Shown here one piece after another: positions 1-11,336 of a DNA stretch of 64,000 nucleotides. The notes beneath the pieces were generated by a model. The model was not told the origin of the DNA. It saw nothing but the letters and a program-made list of their open reading frames with translations, and did not search any database. The stretch is from Pyrus communis (taxonomy: Eukaryota; Streptophyta; Magnoliopsida; Rosales; Rosaceae). The stretch covers positions 20,316,317 to 20,380,316 of the forward strand of contig NC_084806.1 of NCBI RefSeq assembly GCF_963583255.1, written 5' to 3'. The translations under genes and the position numbers were made by a program. Position 1 is the stretch's first letter, and the number at the start of each line of letters is the position of its first letter.

Positions 1-256
1 TTAAGAGTTTTTGAGGGATTTTCTCATCTCCAAGAATATAGGCATTTGTTGTGCCTGAACAAAATTCGAGCCCTCGATAAAGATAAAGCAACCGATAAGC
101 AATATTAGAAACAGCAATATGAGGGCTTGAATTAGCGTGTGGAATGTTTGTAAGATGTTAACAGCAAAACTGATGAGGCAAATTAGGGTCACCTTTGGTT
201 TTTGATATACTTTATTCCACTGCAATTGCATTCAAGTAGTGGTAGTAAGCATTTAC

Positions 257-3200
257 CTTCCATACAAACATGTAAAAGGATGTGATTGCAGCTTTGCTGT
301 TGAGATCGACAGATTTGGCTCTGTTCCACAGTACCACAGCCAAAATTGTATGTCCCAAAACCTAAAACAATGCAAATATAGAATAAATCAATATCTGCAT
401 TCTTGGCGCATTCTTCGGTTTCCAGTATCTGAACAAAGAGGTATAGATGAACAAAAACTCAGTAGTAAGATGGGATTATGAAAACGCGCTTAAGGTTCCC
501 CAAAATATTATTAACTTCTATTGAGAATATAAGAGCACCGCTTGTTCTCATGTAAAACCAAACACATGTATACAATACAAACTGAAGTGGCCTCATTTGA
601 CAGTTTAACACTTCAAATGTTTGCATTTTTGTAAAGGAAGGCAACGAGTTAGAATCAGAAATATCGAGTTAAGAGCGATTGGTAGAATTTTAAGAATCCT
701 TAACGTGGACACCTAAACTTCACAACATTACCAACTATTTCATAATAGCAAACGGCATGTGAAGGCAGAAAAATACAACCGAAAATAAATCATTAAATTC
801 ATGCTTTTCACTGCATTTATACGTTCAGAATTAAACGCGTATAATTCAAAAATTATGGAGAAAGGAGAAATTGTGCCATTCAGTAACCTAGAATAAGTGA
901 AGATTGGTAACGCTCACTACTGTTCTCTTTAGATTTAGAAAACTGAAACATTACCGTGACGCATTTGCTCAACATGAAGCCAGATGATGCTCCCACTAAA
1001 ACGGCAACACTGTAAGCCATTTCAAGTAGCGAAATACAAATCCAAAAGACCTGCCCAAAGATAATTAGGATCAAAACTATATATGCTTGCTTACCACCAT
1101 AAAAGTCTAAATACTTTGCATATGTATGAATACATGTATATCATTGAAACTGTACATTTGCGTGTATTAAAACTTGAAGGCCTACCCGCTTTTGTCCCAT
1201 GCGTACTGTAAAAGACCTGATGCCGAATATTTTATCTCCATCAATATCAGGTATGTCCTACATGATTCCACGGTGTGAATAAAATTGATCATCATCCTTT
1301 TTCATCATAACTTCACGAAGTGAAATAATAGCAAACGCATAAATCTACTCGTGTTCAACTTGAAATGAACAAAAGGAAAAGGTTTTACCTTAAATAATGC
1401 TATAACAATTGAGAAGAAGCTCATAAATGCAGTTGCAAAGATTAGTGGCCTCGAGAAGGCAGCTGGTCTTTTGTACACATGCATCTGGAAACCGTTAGAT
1501 AAATTAGAACTCAACCACTGAAAGCGCATCCAACTACATGACAGAGATGATCCGTTAACAGTATCTGTTGAGAGCAATCAATTATTATGAGCCCTCGCAA
1601 CCATCTTATGTGTGTGCACACGCAGATATGTTTGTCCTACAAGCATTGCATCGAACACTGGCAACCATTGCTCAAGTGACAGATACCTTTCGATGATGTT
1701 ATAGGTTGAAATTATAATAGCAAATGCCGCTCAATGTGGAAAACATATTGTGTAAATCAAGTTTTTTCTGAGAGAATGAAACAATGGGAAGGTATTAATT
1801 GATTTCCTAATAGAAAAATAACAAACCTGCATGTGCAGGAAAAAAGCAAGTTGGACTATCACTGCCCGAACAGCTAGGATACACATTGCAGCAACCACAG
1901 CAGACCTCTTCCATCTCAATAGTGGCAACTGCGATTATAAAAGACAGGTTCTGACTTATGCTTTAGTACAATCGCTAGATTTACATGGAAAAATTTTAGA
2001 TACTAAAGTCCAGCCTTCCATATACTATGGAATAAAAACACTCTTAAACTAAATTTCATTCATCAAATTGGTTATCACGAGTGACATAAGCTTTCCTCAT
2101 ATAGCTATTTAAGGAACGTCAATAAGATTACATATGAGCAAAAGCCAACTCACATTGATTGAATAAGCAGTTCCAAGTACAAAACTGATGAAAAGGGCCC
2201 AAAACAATGGCCATGAACCAACAACCCATCCAAGCAAAAAGCTCTGTAGAAAAGAACGGTTACGGTCTGAATGTCTTTCAGTCATAGTATGATTATGCTT
2301 GATGATAAATCCATATACTAAGTAAATATTGAACATTCAATCCAGTTTCCTTAGTCTTAATTCTGATTTTGCATGTATATTGAGGTACTAGTAATTTGGT
2401 AGTATTCAGATGTCTGAAAAATCTGATGAAGTTTATTTCTTGCATGGAAACAATGACAATGCTGGCTACACAAATAGTTAGAGGAATAAGAAGTAAAAAC
2501 GCTATTGAGAGCACTCGAATCCTTAACAATTTTAACCAGAATAACTAAATTTCTAGTGAAGAACAGGAGGCAGTTTGCAAGCAAAAGTTAGGGAATCACA
2601 ATGCGGGCCCATTTGGTAATCCGATGAAGAAGATGAAGAAGATGAAGGACGAGAGATGAAAAGCTTAAAGGATGAAGGATAATATAGTGGCTTTCAAAAT
2701 AAAATCTAATAACAGTTTTAAATGGTCTTCAGTTTTTAGTTTTAAATTTTTTCTTCCAAACATTGCCTTTGATACCATAATTAGAAAAGATGTCACAATC
2801 ATGATGCCGGTTCCAACTGAATATTCCCCAGATGCCAACGGAAGATAAGGCTTGTTAACCTGCAACATACCATAAAATACAAGTATACAATTAGACATTT
2901 CACATATGCTCCATGTAAATAATCTTTTTGTTCATGACTTCCAAGAATATAAGCCAAATAATCCAAAGTGGCGCTTAATAAATTGAGCACAACTTGGAAA
3001 TTGGTAACGTTTGAACATCCGTGAGTGTAGTGAGGGAAGCTTGAAATAATGGCTTAGTAGGCAGCTTGATAACTCTAGATAAAAGAACCTATCCTGGAAT
3101 TCTACATGTAGAACCATCCTAATGGAATGCCCCCTTAAGAAACAAAAAGGTGACATAATTTATAATTCTTATCCCGCAATCATTGCAATTCTACCAGTAA

Positions 3201-5810
3201 ACTCACAAAACCTACCTTGTCTATATCGATGTCAGACAACTGATTCAACCCAACAATGTAAATATTCATAAAGAGAGCAGCAACTACAGCCTGAAAATAA
3301 AAAAACGAAGCATGTAAGAATAGCAATGACGACTGTAATCTTTTAACATTATCAATATTTATTAGAGGCATCACCTCCAGCACCCCCCTGAAAAATAATG
3401 GAGACAAATCTGACAGATTCTTGACTGCAAGGAGAGAAACTGAAATTATGCTCAATGCCTGTTTAGAGAAAAACATAGGTCAGGTCTCTCTAAATCGATT
3501 TGAAAAAGGAAAGGACAAAAAAATAACAGTAACGATCCTAACTAATCTCAAGCACATATTAGTGGAGTTACATATCAAAAAGTTAAATTGGAGAATGTCA
3601 AGATTGGTGGTGATGATTCTGTCACAAACTTAACTGTGCCTATAACTGTGTGCGGCCTTGAAAACCTGTAAAAAGCATCTATGGCATTTTTGATAGAGTT
3701 CCATATGCTTTTCGGATTATAGGCTTCAGGTTCAGATTCAAGAGGGTGGCCTGCAGTAGCATTCACCAAGAACTTTTTATCATGCCTCCTGTAGAATGTA
3801 GACTTTTCCTTAGTGCCTCTGGTATTTTGCTGAAAAATATGTTGCTGAAATCCAACACCACAGTAACTTTCTAGGATATCCCATGCTCTGCGCCTTGAAA
3901 CTCTGACTGCTACATATGAACCTATAAGAAGAAAGATCCGGGTTCCAGTAAGTTTCAATATGAACTGAGAAAGGCAAATCATACATCAGTTTTAATTTCA
4001 AATGAGAATTCGAAGCTTACTGTCTTACTGTTTCTTAAATTTGGATAAGCTAATAATAAGAGAAGTAGATTGCACAATATATTGCTAAGTGAAGTACCAT
4101 ATCAAATAATGCACAGTATTCTGATTAACAGATGCTTCGGTTAGAATATTTGATTGCGAGACCTATAGACGCTCCAGTTAGAAGACCTACAGACACTCCG
4201 GTTAGAAGATGTGATTACGAGACAGAGGCTCAGGGCCAAAGGGGTAGAGCAAGACCTAGGAAGACCTGGACAGAGACTTTAAGAAAAGACTTGGACTACT
4301 TGGATGTTGGATCTAACGGAAGACATGGCACAAAACCAAGCGCAATGGCGTTCTAGGATTCATATAGCCGACCTTTGTTGTTGTTGTTGTATTTGTTATT
4401 TTGATTAATAGATTTTGTGAGACAAAATTTATTTCATATAAGAAAACATGAATCAGTTCAGTAGGCCCACTGTGAATTACAGTACGCTTCTTATCCACAT
4501 TATAAATCAGAATCCTAAACTAATGAGTTGTTATCTTGGAACTTGAGATGTAAGCCAGTACACTTTGAGCTAATTCTTTGAATAAAAACATCCATCGCTA
4601 CCTTGCTGTTAAAAACTTCCACCATGTGTAATCCCAACTAAGATATAAAGACTAAGAAGCCCAAACACATACAATGGAAAGTGAATAAAACAGTAAAGAA
4701 AGCTCTCTTACAAATCTCAATGTGCAGATTCAGCAACGCTGCATGGTTAGCTACAAACATTGATGACTATAATGTCTTGAAATAGTACTACCAATATTTA
4801 AGCAGCTATCACACTAAGCTTAAATTAAATACTATGCTCATATCCAGCATATGTTTGTATACAGCATACATGGAATCACAATACGAAATTTTTATTGCTC
4901 AAAAGTCAAAAGGGAGATCAGACGTCGTGATGGGACCAGTAATACCTGAAAAGCAGGTCTTGTGGAGATTATCCCTTCTCCAAACGTTCCCACCTATGAA
5001 TTTTTATAATGCATCAGAATTCAATTAGCAGGAATAAACTCACAACTAAACAGTGAGTGCGCGTTTAATAACCATTTCGTTTTTAGTTGTTGGTTTTCAC
5101 TTTTTGTGCTATAGATAGTATAAAAGTATGTGGGGGAAGGGAGGAACCAAGAAAGGTGAAGGAAGGAAAATGACACGAAAAAGTGAAAAACTAAAAGCCA
5201 ACAGCTGAAAAGAATTGTTAAGTTCTTTTCATTTTTGAGCTTCTATTTTCATATGAGCTCCTTCATTTTTCCTTCCCTATTCCTCATTGGGCTCATATAC
5301 CATCTCTATCTCAAGCAAAAAGAAAATAAAAACTAAAAGGTTTAAGTGAAATGGTTATCAAATCCGTCCTAAAATACCAAATTCAACTCCATAAATGGTA
5401 CAAGCAAAGGTAGAGTCAACTCAACCTAGTCACATCTTGAAATGACAACAAAAAGTAAAGAAGAAAAAGAAAAATTTTAAATTTAAGAAAACCCAACCGA
5501 ATAAAGGTAAATTATTTCAGTCTGCTGATTCTAAAGACTAAAAAGAATGAATCTTTGAATCGACAAAGATTATAATAAGTACTTACAATACCACAAAATA
5601 ATAAAAAAAAATTGAAAAAAAAAACCAGCATTTGAAGCATTTGAAACAATTACTAATTTCAGAGGAAATAAACAAATAAATACATAATCAGAGACCTTAA
5701 TAAATCAAGAACAAGAGAAAGCCAGAGAAAGAAATGAATATTTTTTGTAAAACTAAAATCACAATACCCAAAGATGCTTTGGAGAAGGACCCAACAAGCG
5801 CAGAGTCCAT
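257..5810 (-). CDS. VTE2: Homogentisate phytyltransferase (tocopherol synthesis), 11 exons, 3' end off window
   Basis: Plastid membrane UbiA-family prenyltransferase that joins homogentisate to phytyl diphosphate, the committed step of tocopherol (vitamin E) synthesis. Exons read on the minus strand: 5768-5810, 3635-3921, 3375-3458, 3216-3290, 2776-2859, 2154-2243, 1827-1928, 1389-1484, 1186-1257, 955-1050 and 257-361. All have GT-AG borders and phases that join, giving 378 residues. Residues 1 to about 85 are a Ser/Arg-rich plastid transit region. [15 protein letters not shown] opens the mature part. The first Asp-rich motif NQLSDIDID is in the fourth exon and the second, KDIPDIDGD, spans the eighth and ninth; several hydrophobic membrane spans follow. 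The family is usually about 390-410 aa, so only a short last exon (about 13 codons) should lie left of position 1. The start ([13 protein letters not shown]) was chosen because its phase fits exon 2 and the N-terminus resembles family members. No stop or frameshift is seen, so the gene looks functional. Confidence 0.93.
4132..4401 (+). mobile_element. 5'-truncated LINE (RTE-like) 3' end inside VTE2 intron 1
   Basis: The ORF at 4132-4356 has the basic C-terminal tail of plant non-LTR reverse transcriptases ([21 protein letters not shown]). A frame change then leads to residues resembling [10 protein letters not shown]. The 3' end is a (TTG)n tail at 4376-4391, typical of RTE-type LINEs. Flanking direct repeats TGATTAACAG (4122-4131) and TGATTAATAG (4402-4411) are a good 10-bp target site duplication with one mismatch. 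It lies antisense to VTE2 within the first intron (3922-5767). The RTE assignment is inferred from the tail and remembered protein similarity. Confidence 0.75.
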
Positions 5811-6114
5811 GTGCTTAAGCCAACAAAGAAACCGATGCTTCAGTTCAACTGAGACCACTGTGAAAACTCAGTGCCTTTAAGCAAAGCACTCAGGAGAGGG
5901 AGAGGGGGAGAGGGGGAGTTACGTAATTCAAACATAACTAGTGAGGTTATTTGATACCACGAAAAATGCAATGGATGCGACTTGCAAGTCCATTGTCCAC
6001 GCGGGTACCAGTGCCTTTCAATTTGACCACGTGGCAAAACATTCAGTGACGTGCAGTGCAAATTGCAATTCAGAAGCCCGTGAATGCTTGGGACCTTCGC
6101 TTCTGACATGCTGT
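5811..6114 (-). promoter_or_regulatory. VTE2 5' leader and proximal promoter with G-box
   Basis: Directly upstream of the VTE2 start codon on the minus strand. It holds a strong GA-rich tract on the plus strand (5892-5920), which would be a pyrimidine-rich leader in the VTE2 mRNA. A perfect palindromic G-box, CCACGTGG, lies at 6028-6035 about 220 bp upstream of the ATG, and another ACGT core is near 6048. G-boxes are bZIP/bHLH sites common in light-regulated plant promoters; their use here is inference. Confidence 0.5.
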
Positions 6115-6885
6115 AGGGTCGAACCTTGCAAACTCAACTGCTCATTTCCTTACCAAAAATATCTGGACCAACAAAGAAAACTCTGACGTCGCTAGTATGC
6201 AGTTGAATGTTGTTGTTAGCCTAATAAAGTTTGATTCAAAATCCAACTCAAAACATACCCCACCCATTATAGGTTTATCACTGGTAATGAATGATTTTTC
6301 GTACGATTTTCGTCAATGATGAATTTAAACTATATTATTGTTAACCTCATTGTAAGGTTAAGCACATGTTCGAACCTTGCAAACTCAATTGCTCATTTCC
6401 TTACCAAAAATATCTGGACCAACAAAGCAAACTCTGACATCGCTAGTAGGCAGTTGAATGTTGTTGTTAGCCTAATAAAGTTTGATTCAAAATCCAACTC
6501 AAAACATATCCCACCCATTATGGGTTTATCACTAGTAGGTGAATGATTTTTCGTACGATTTTCGTCAATGATGAATTTGAACTATATTATTGTTAACCTC
6601 ATTATAAGGCTAAGCACATGTTTGAACCTTGCAAACTCAATTGCTCATTTCCTTACCAAAAATATCTGGACCAACAAAGCAAACTCTAATGTCGTTTGTA
6701 GGTAGTTGAATGTTGTTAGCCTAATGAAGTTTGATTCAAAATCCAACTCAAAACATACCCCACCCATTATGGGTTTATAACTGGTAGGTGAATGATTTTT
6801 CTTACGATTTTCGTCAATAATGAATTTGAACTATATTACTGTTAACTCCATTGTAAGGCTAAACACATTCATTTTTTCTCAGTAT
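6115..6885 (+). repeat. Three tandem ~251-bp repeats with SINE-derived part
   Basis: Three head-to-tail units start with the same GAACCTTGCAAACTCAA block at 6121, 6372 and 6624 (periods 251 and 252 bp). The second half of each unit, around CGATTTTCGTCAATGATGAA through GGCTAAGCACA, resembles the 3' half of the SINE at 35206-35440. Only the last unit runs into a SINE-like tail (ATAATATTGTTTGTT followed by an A-rich run, 6887-6920). The array begins about 300 bp upstream of the VTE2 start. Confidence 0.75.
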
Positions 6886-7945
6886 AGATAATATTGTTTG
6901 TTAAAAGAAAAAAAAGAAAATTACTGAGACATTATGTTTAATTACTTTGGTTGAAGATGATATGATTATAGTATGACATTATTTGTTAAAAAATAATTTC
7001 TTACAGATGTAATTTTGAACAAATTATATTTAGCTTCTTTGGCTAGAGATGTTAGCGTCATATCGATTCTAAAGTCCAAGCTCAAACGTTTGCGCTGACG
7101 TTTTTGCCAGACGCATGCGCCACACAAGCCGAGATCCAAGAGTGGCACGACATATTCTGTTGCATAAGTCTTACCACAATGGCTGTCAGGACACGTGTGC
7201 AAGTCTCAGAAGTCACTTCAAATTATCACACTTTAATTCAACGGTACTATTATTTTCCATAATAATGATTTTTAAAAAACAAATTGAAAAAAAATCATAA
7301 TAATAAGAAATAATAAAATTTCTAACCCCTTGTTTGATTTTTTTTTTTTTTTTTTAAATCCTAAGGTTTTTTTTTTTTTTTTTTTTTATTACTTCCCACA
7401 CCAAAACTCAATAAACTCAATAAACTCAAAACAATCTTTTATATCCTTTCTTTACATTCTTATTTCATTTTCTACATTGTTTGTGCATACAAAATTGACA
7501 TCTCTAGTCGAAGGTGGAGTCAAAACCGAAACCGCATGGTCGACCACGAAAACCTACTTGAAAATTTAATAATTTTTATGGACAAAGACACGTGCATAAT
7601 CATAATCATCTATTCTAAATTAATCTCATCCTTTAAATAATTATTAAATAATTGAATTATACGTCAAAAATAAAATAATTGATTGTAACAATGGGGATAG
7701 ATTGTGAATAGTAAGTGCGATGTTAGTCAACTATTTAAGTGAATGGTAGCTACCATAACTTCATTCCTAAATCTTAATCCACCTTTAGAGCATCTCCATT
7801 TTTCTAAAAAGTTAGGACTCAAATCTTACATTTAAGTTTAGATGAGGCAAATTATCTCTCATGCATCGGAGGATCTAGAATTTGAATCTTGATGTTGGAG
7901 ATGCTTACTTTTTTCTTAGGAAATTATTGCAGTTTGATGATGTGA
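6886..7945. other. Intergenic, AT-rich, no gene seen
   Basis: Holds the A-rich SINE-like tail, two long T-runs (7339-7356 and 7367-7387), and otherwise AT-rich sequence. The short ORFs here are low-complexity or have no recognisable domain. Confidence 0.6.
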
Positions 7946-7950
7946 TAACC

Positions 7951-10147
7951 TGTGACATCCCGTCCCGGAAATATCGAAACGTACGTGTGAAATTACAATT
8001 TTGCCCCTAGTGTGTTTTTCGTCACGTTGTTGGGTTGTTTTGTGTGTTGTGGCATGTGTTGGGCCACACACACACCTGCACATTCACTATCTCTCTCTAC
8101 CCTTTCTCTGTCTCTGTCTCTCATCTCTCTCTCCCTTCCCGTTCTCACCATACGTACGGACAAACCCCAAAACCCCTCAAACCTTAGCAGATCGAGGGAA
8201 CCAAGTACACCATCAAGCTCGTGAGGTTGAGAGGAGTCCAGTGGTACCATTTTCAGGTAAGAAAACTACCATTTTCACGTCGATTCAAAGTGGTCCGAAT
8301 TGTGTACTGTTCATGCAAGTTTAATCTAGTTAGTTTTTGGACTTTTGAAGCTTGTAGATGTGTTGGTGAGGTCCCAAGGAGCTTGGGAGTGCATCGTTGG
8401 ACGGTTTTGGACGTCGGAACCACGAACTGTAAGTTTGGCCGATTTTCCATGTTTTTGAAAAGTTTATTCCCGTTGTTTTTAGGCCCTAAAACTAGTCCAA
8501 CGTGGTAGGTTATGGTTAGGGCTTCATTTTGGTATAAAGTACGTGAAAAATGGATGAAAAACGAAGGAGAATAGTGAGTTTTAAGTTTTCCCAGTTTTTC
8601 CGGTGACCGGAGTCCGGCGAGGGTAGGCCGGAGAAGAAACAGGAATATTCCGTTAAGTTTAACGGAATATTCCCAACGGCAGTAACGGTATCCGGTTAGG
8701 TTTAACGGAATATTCCGGAATCTTAACGGAATATTCCTGACGGCGTCAATTGACACCGTCAGTGTGCATGGCACGTGGCCGCGCGTGGGGGGCGCGTAGG
8801 TTCGTGCCTATTTCGGCGCGTGGGGGCGCGTATGGGGTCCAAAAATTATTTTAAAAATATGGTTGTGATTCTAAGGTTGTGTAGAGCACGTTGGTATATT
8901 CAATTGTCCATTTTGAGCAATGTATGAGAAGTTATTACGAGAAGTTGGTTATGTGCTTTAAAGTTAACGTTTTATAGCTATTTCGCATATAGGTGACACG
9001 TACCCTGAGGACGAGCGTGCACACGCGAGGCAGGGGGGCTACGACCCTTCTACATACCAGTGAGTGGGATTTTGTTTTCCGTATATACCTATATACAATT
9101 ATATTCCCAGAAATTTATTTAAAAAGGGTTAATTATGTTATGCCATGCACCATTTATTTTCGTTTATGCATAATCGCATGCATTAGTAGTGGCATACATA
9201 TACATATGCATAATTGGGTGCTGTGGACGCACATGTAAGTGCCAGGTAAGCGTTGTTCATGTTTATGTTTTAGTAATGGTTTGAGATAGTTAGAGAGCTC
9301 ATAACCTGTACCCCCGGTGTTAGTGCTCCCGCTCGTGGCCAGGGCACAGTCCTTCACGTGATGTTCACCTCCCGCACCTTATACTCACCTTGGATTCAAG
9401 GTAGGTGCACAGTCCTGTAGTACAGACCACTATAGGTGGTTCCGACTCGTATGTGACCCGCGATTATTCGCCCAGTCTTCACGTGATCGTAGCACTTGTT
9501 TACACCCAGGCCTATCGTACAGACCACTTTAGGTGGTTCCGACTCGTGGGCAGGTTTAGATATTGAGATTGAGATTTGAGCTCTAGATGCAGCCGTACAG
9601 GTCACGTTAGGTGACTCCGGCTGCCAGATTACATGATATTGATATGTTTATACCTGGGCACTTGCATATCGTTATGAGATTTTGGCATGGCATATTCTTG
9701 AGCATGTTTGGCATATCTACACTTACGTACATATGTTTATTTTCTGGGAAGTATACAGGTTTTACGGCGAGGAGTTAGAAAGTATTTTATAAATGGTTTT
9801 CGAAAGCTTTGTTTTTGCCCACTCACGCTTTTGTTTTGCGCCCCTCCAGGTTTTAGTTGCTTAGCAGTTGCGGTGGTTTCCCTAGAGGACTTTTCGGCGT
9901 TTCTGACAGACACTCACCATTGTAGGGTCACCTTCGGGTGTACTATTGTTGTCTTTTTCGTTTGGGCTGCTATAAACCTGCTCTGAAATTGTATTTCACT
10001 TGCGCTAGCACTTGTTTAGTACTTTGTATGCTAGTTTTTAATTATTCATACTTTTATATTATTACTTTATTAGCTTCCGCACGTGCACATGGCTACGTCA
10101 CCGTTGTGTGACGGCCAGCACGCCCCGATCTCGGTCGGGGTGTGTCA
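7951..10147 (+). mobile_element. LTR of Tekay-type Ty3/Gypsy element (solo-LTR structure, TSD TAACC)
   Basis: A 2197-bp LTR beginning TGTGACATCCCGTCC and ending GGGGTGTGTCA, with TAACC directly before (7946-7950) and after (10148-10152). It nearly matches the 3' LTR at 24771-28866 once the inserted element there is removed; about 28 substitutions were counted by eye (~1.3%). What follows is not retroelement sequence but a copy of the PPR gene promoter, so structurally it is a solo LTR. Notable contents are a CT-rich block (8080-8145), a cluster of GGAATATTCC palindromes (8642-8737), three stem-loop repeats (9417-9623) and a terminal CCCCGAT/GTCGGGG hairpin (10123-10140). Confidence 0.9.
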
Positions 10148-11336
10148 TAACCCGTTCCAAATTTTACGTTTTTATTTTATTTTAAAAATGTGAATTTATG
10201 AAAATGCCCTAGAGGCAAAGATTTTGACTTACGTTGACCATCGTCTAGAGAGACGTATGACTTATTCTTTTAACATATTCTCGTAGTACTTGTTGGTGTG
10301 AGCATAAGCGAAAGCCGTTTGCGAGTCCGGATTGTAACGGTATAGTTATAGACGTTTGAAAATGGTTATTTAAAGTTTAGTTATAAATTATTTGAATTCC
10401 CACCTTGTGAGAAAGTGGCCAATCAGATTTTAGGCACAAATAGGAAGGAACCAATTAAAATTAGAGGGAGAGGGTGAGACCCAATCAGAAAAGAAAGAAA
10501 AAATAAAAAAATATTGGGAAAGCTTCCCGTGCACCCGTGCCTAACCCTGTGTGACCACCAATTTTTCAAGGCCGATTTCGGCCAACTCCGATGGAGTTTT
10601 TCAACGCCACCACCACCATCTTAAAGCTTTCATTCCCCTCTACAAAACTCACCCAAGAACCACCTTGATTAATCATTAGTCAGTTCCAAATTCCATTAGG
10701 CATTGGACATAACTTTCCATTAGTTCATTAACTTACTTTTATTAGCCAAGTCTCAAACACTAAGGCTAATAGTGCCGAATTATGTTTTTTTTTTTTTTTT
10801 TGGTTTTGTTGTTGTTGGTAGTTTTGGTTGAGTCACTTGGTTGTTCGTTTGATCAAACTTATGCTAGCGGTTGAGTTAGTTCGTCTTGTCCAATTTTATC
10901 CAAATTCCAGCTCATACTTCTTAAAAATGAACTTAAAAAATGATATCTTATGGTGTGAATATGGTAACCTTTGACCTTTTGATACCAAATCTTTTCCCCA
11001 ATATCATCTTGAATAGAGACCAGTCATTTCTCACATCCCGCTCCCTCTGTGTCTGTTATACAAAATCAATCTTCCAATCCAACACCCCCTTCCATAAAAA
11101 CAAACGTCTTTCTTGTATCAAAACCCACGCATAAATGCACTCCTTATCTCTCGCCTCCACCAAATCCAATCTCCTCTGTTCCATCTCCAACTCCTCACCC
11201 CATATAGCTTCGTCTCCTCCACTGTAACAAAACCGAGACATCCCATTTCTCTGAAACAATGGAAGGTACTCTCTTTCCATCTCGACCTCTGTATCCCGTC
11301 CCATCAAACAGACCAACGCAGCCAAACCCTCCTGTC
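10148..11336 (+). pseudogene. Duplicated promoter, 5' UTR and first ~26 codons of the PPR gene
   Basis: Near-identical copy of 28867-30060: about seven substitutions by eye over ~1.18 kb, plus small indels in A/T runs. The start codon at 11259 opens the same N-terminus as the intact PPR gene (MEGTLFPSRPLYPVP), but after the Pro-Pro-Val codons the sequence jumps to Gypsy pol and a stop follows about three codons later. The break is at about 11334-11337. It is a promoter-plus-start duplicate, not a gene. If the promoter is active, transcription would run into the pol region in the sense direction. Confidence 0.92.

Noticed and set aside
1..256. A 76-codon minus ORF at the left edge as the last VTE2 exon
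   Set aside because: Its hydrophobic product does not match the conserved VTE2 C-terminus, and exon 257-361 ends in a clear GT donor. The region reads as intron.
8001..8324. Overlapping ORFs of 70-107 codons in the LTR head, repeated at 24821-25144
   Set aside because: They lie in CT-rich LTR sequence, have Leu/Ser-rich low-complexity products, and recur only because the LTR is duplicated.
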